Positions 63,513 to 64,000 of a stretch of 64,000 nt of DNA are shown one piece after another. Each line of letters opens with the position of its first letter. Position 1 is the stretch's first letter. The notes beneath the pieces were generated by a model, which was given only the letters and a program-made list of their open reading frames with translations, ran no database searches and was not told the DNA's origin. The position numbers were made by a program, and so were the translations under genes. The DNA is from Desulfocurvus vexinensis DSM 17965 (GTDB lineage: Bacteria > Desulfobacterota > Desulfovibrionia > Desulfovibrionales > Desulfovibrionaceae), in NCBI RefSeq assembly GCF_000519125.1, contig NZ_JAEX01000005.1, forward strand, positions 64,501-128,500. The letters run 5' to 3'.

Positions 63513-64000
63513 ATGGCTTTCAATTTCGATCCGGGCGTCATGCTCGACACCGTGCCCATGCTCATGCGCGGGCTGAAATGGACGGCGCTGATCACCGTGG
63601 GCGGGCTGCTGTTCGGTTTCATCCTCGGGACCGGGGCGGGGCTGATGAAGCTCTCGCGCAACTGGGCCGCGCGCAAGATCGCCGGGGTCTACGTGGAGAC
63701 CATCCGCGGCACGCCCATGCTGGTGCAGGCCATGTTCCTGTATTTCGGCGTGCCCATGGCCCTGGGGGTGCGCATTCCTCCGCTGGTGGCGGGCACCATC
63801 GTCATCGCCATCAACTCCGGGGCCTACATCGCCGAGATCGTGCGCGGCGCCGTGCAGTCCATCAACATCGGCCAGTTCGAGGCCGGGCGCTCCATCGGCC
63901 TGACGCGCGTGCAGACCATGCGCTACGTCATCTGGCCCCAGGCCTTCCGGCGCATGATCCCGCCCCTGGGCAACCAGTTCATCATCAGCCTGAAGGACAC
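63513..64000 (+). CDS. glnP: Glutamine/polar amino acid ABC transporter permease, 3' end outside window
   Basis: The first 162 residues of a HisM/GlnP-type permease. It begins MAFNFDPGVMLDTVPMLMRG, has hydrophobic helices (ALITVGGLLFGFILGTGAGL), VYVETIRGTPMLVQAMFLYF, and the EAA-like ATPase-contact loop QFEAGRSIGLTRVQTMRYVI leading to LPxAFRRMIPPL-type sequence. ATG 63513 follows AAGGACGG. Gene order glnH-glnP matches the operon, and a glnQ ATPase is expected beyond the window. Confidence 0.93.
   Translation, partial: MAFNFDPGVMLDTVPMLMRGLKWTALITVGGLLFGFILGTGAGLMKLSRNWAARKIAGVYVETIRGTPMLVQAMFLYFGVPMALGVRIPPLVAGTIVIAINSGAYIAEIVRGAVQSINIGQFEAGRSIGLTRVQTMRYVIWPQAFRRMIPPLGNQFIISLKD

Overview
The window is very GC-rich, tightly packed bacterial chromosomal DNA that reads like a sulfate-reducing deltaproteobacterium of the Desulfovibrio group. 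The evidence is the gene content: a FlxABCD-HdrABC electron-transfer operon, a sigma-54-controlled Mrp / dinitrogenase-cofactor-like pair resembling part of the 'orange protein' (ORP) cluster, a HesB-like selenoprotein, hydrogenase maturation genes hypA and hypB, a Liv-type transporter mixed with acyl-CoA ligases, and polar-flagellum genes. No insertion sequence, prophage or CRISPR array was seen.

Layout. 1-7,000: end of a glycosyltransferase-like gene, two overlapping unknown genes, an RRM protein, a glutamine cyclotransferase, a frameshifted unknown gene, a lipoprotein-flgO pair behind a sigma-28-type promoter, and a lipoprotein SppA. 7,000-11,600 (minus): mrp, a cofactor-domain protein with a glycine-rich tail, a PAS/AAA+ sigma-54 activator, hypB and hypA. 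12,000-21,600: CBS-ACT protein, livG, acyl-CoA synthetase, livH, livM, livK, livF, a repeat-rich gap, and a PaaK-like ligase. 21,600-22,600 (minus): two HesB/IscA-like genes, one with Cys and one with an in-frame UGA at the same codon. 22,700-28,400: pyrR, an M48-TPR protease, a macrodomain protein, hslV, hslU and argB. 28,600-35,800 (minus): rho, carD, pth, rplY, prs, tRNA-Gln, ispE and a DegP-type protease, plus a low-GC plus-strand ORF between rho and carD. 36,000-38,800: tRNA-Arg and a CpxAR-like two-component pair. 38,800-50,500: an ECF-type sigma factor with a zinc anti-sigma candidate, then flgD, flgE, flgK, flgL and fliD, and two flagellins on the minus strand. 51,400-54,400: the kbl-tdh threonine catabolic operon divergent from an Lrp-type regulator. 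54,400-62,100: a ferredoxin-nitroreductase, then hdrCBA-flxDCBA. 62,700-64,000: glnH and the start of glnP.

How the parts connect. The hdr-flx genes overlap one another and probably encode one complex moving electrons between NADH, ferredoxin and a thiol/disulfide partner. The liv genes are interleaved with two AMP-forming ligases, which suggests uptake and CoA activation of a carboxylate or amino-acid-derived acid. Sigma-54-type elements precede the mrp cluster and, less surely, the hdr operon. Flagellar genes appear in the flgO block and the hook/filament block. Many genes end at clear intrinsic terminators, which helped set operon limits.

The most notable item is the tandem Cys/Sec pair of HesB-like proteins, with a candidate SECIS hairpin and a shared promoter architecture. 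Others are a duplicated G-rich intergenic repeat after livF, two genes each restored by one homopolymer base change, an 18-bp palindrome beside the degP promoter, and a 17-bp inverted repeat after fliD. All assignments are from reading the sequence; no database search was run.
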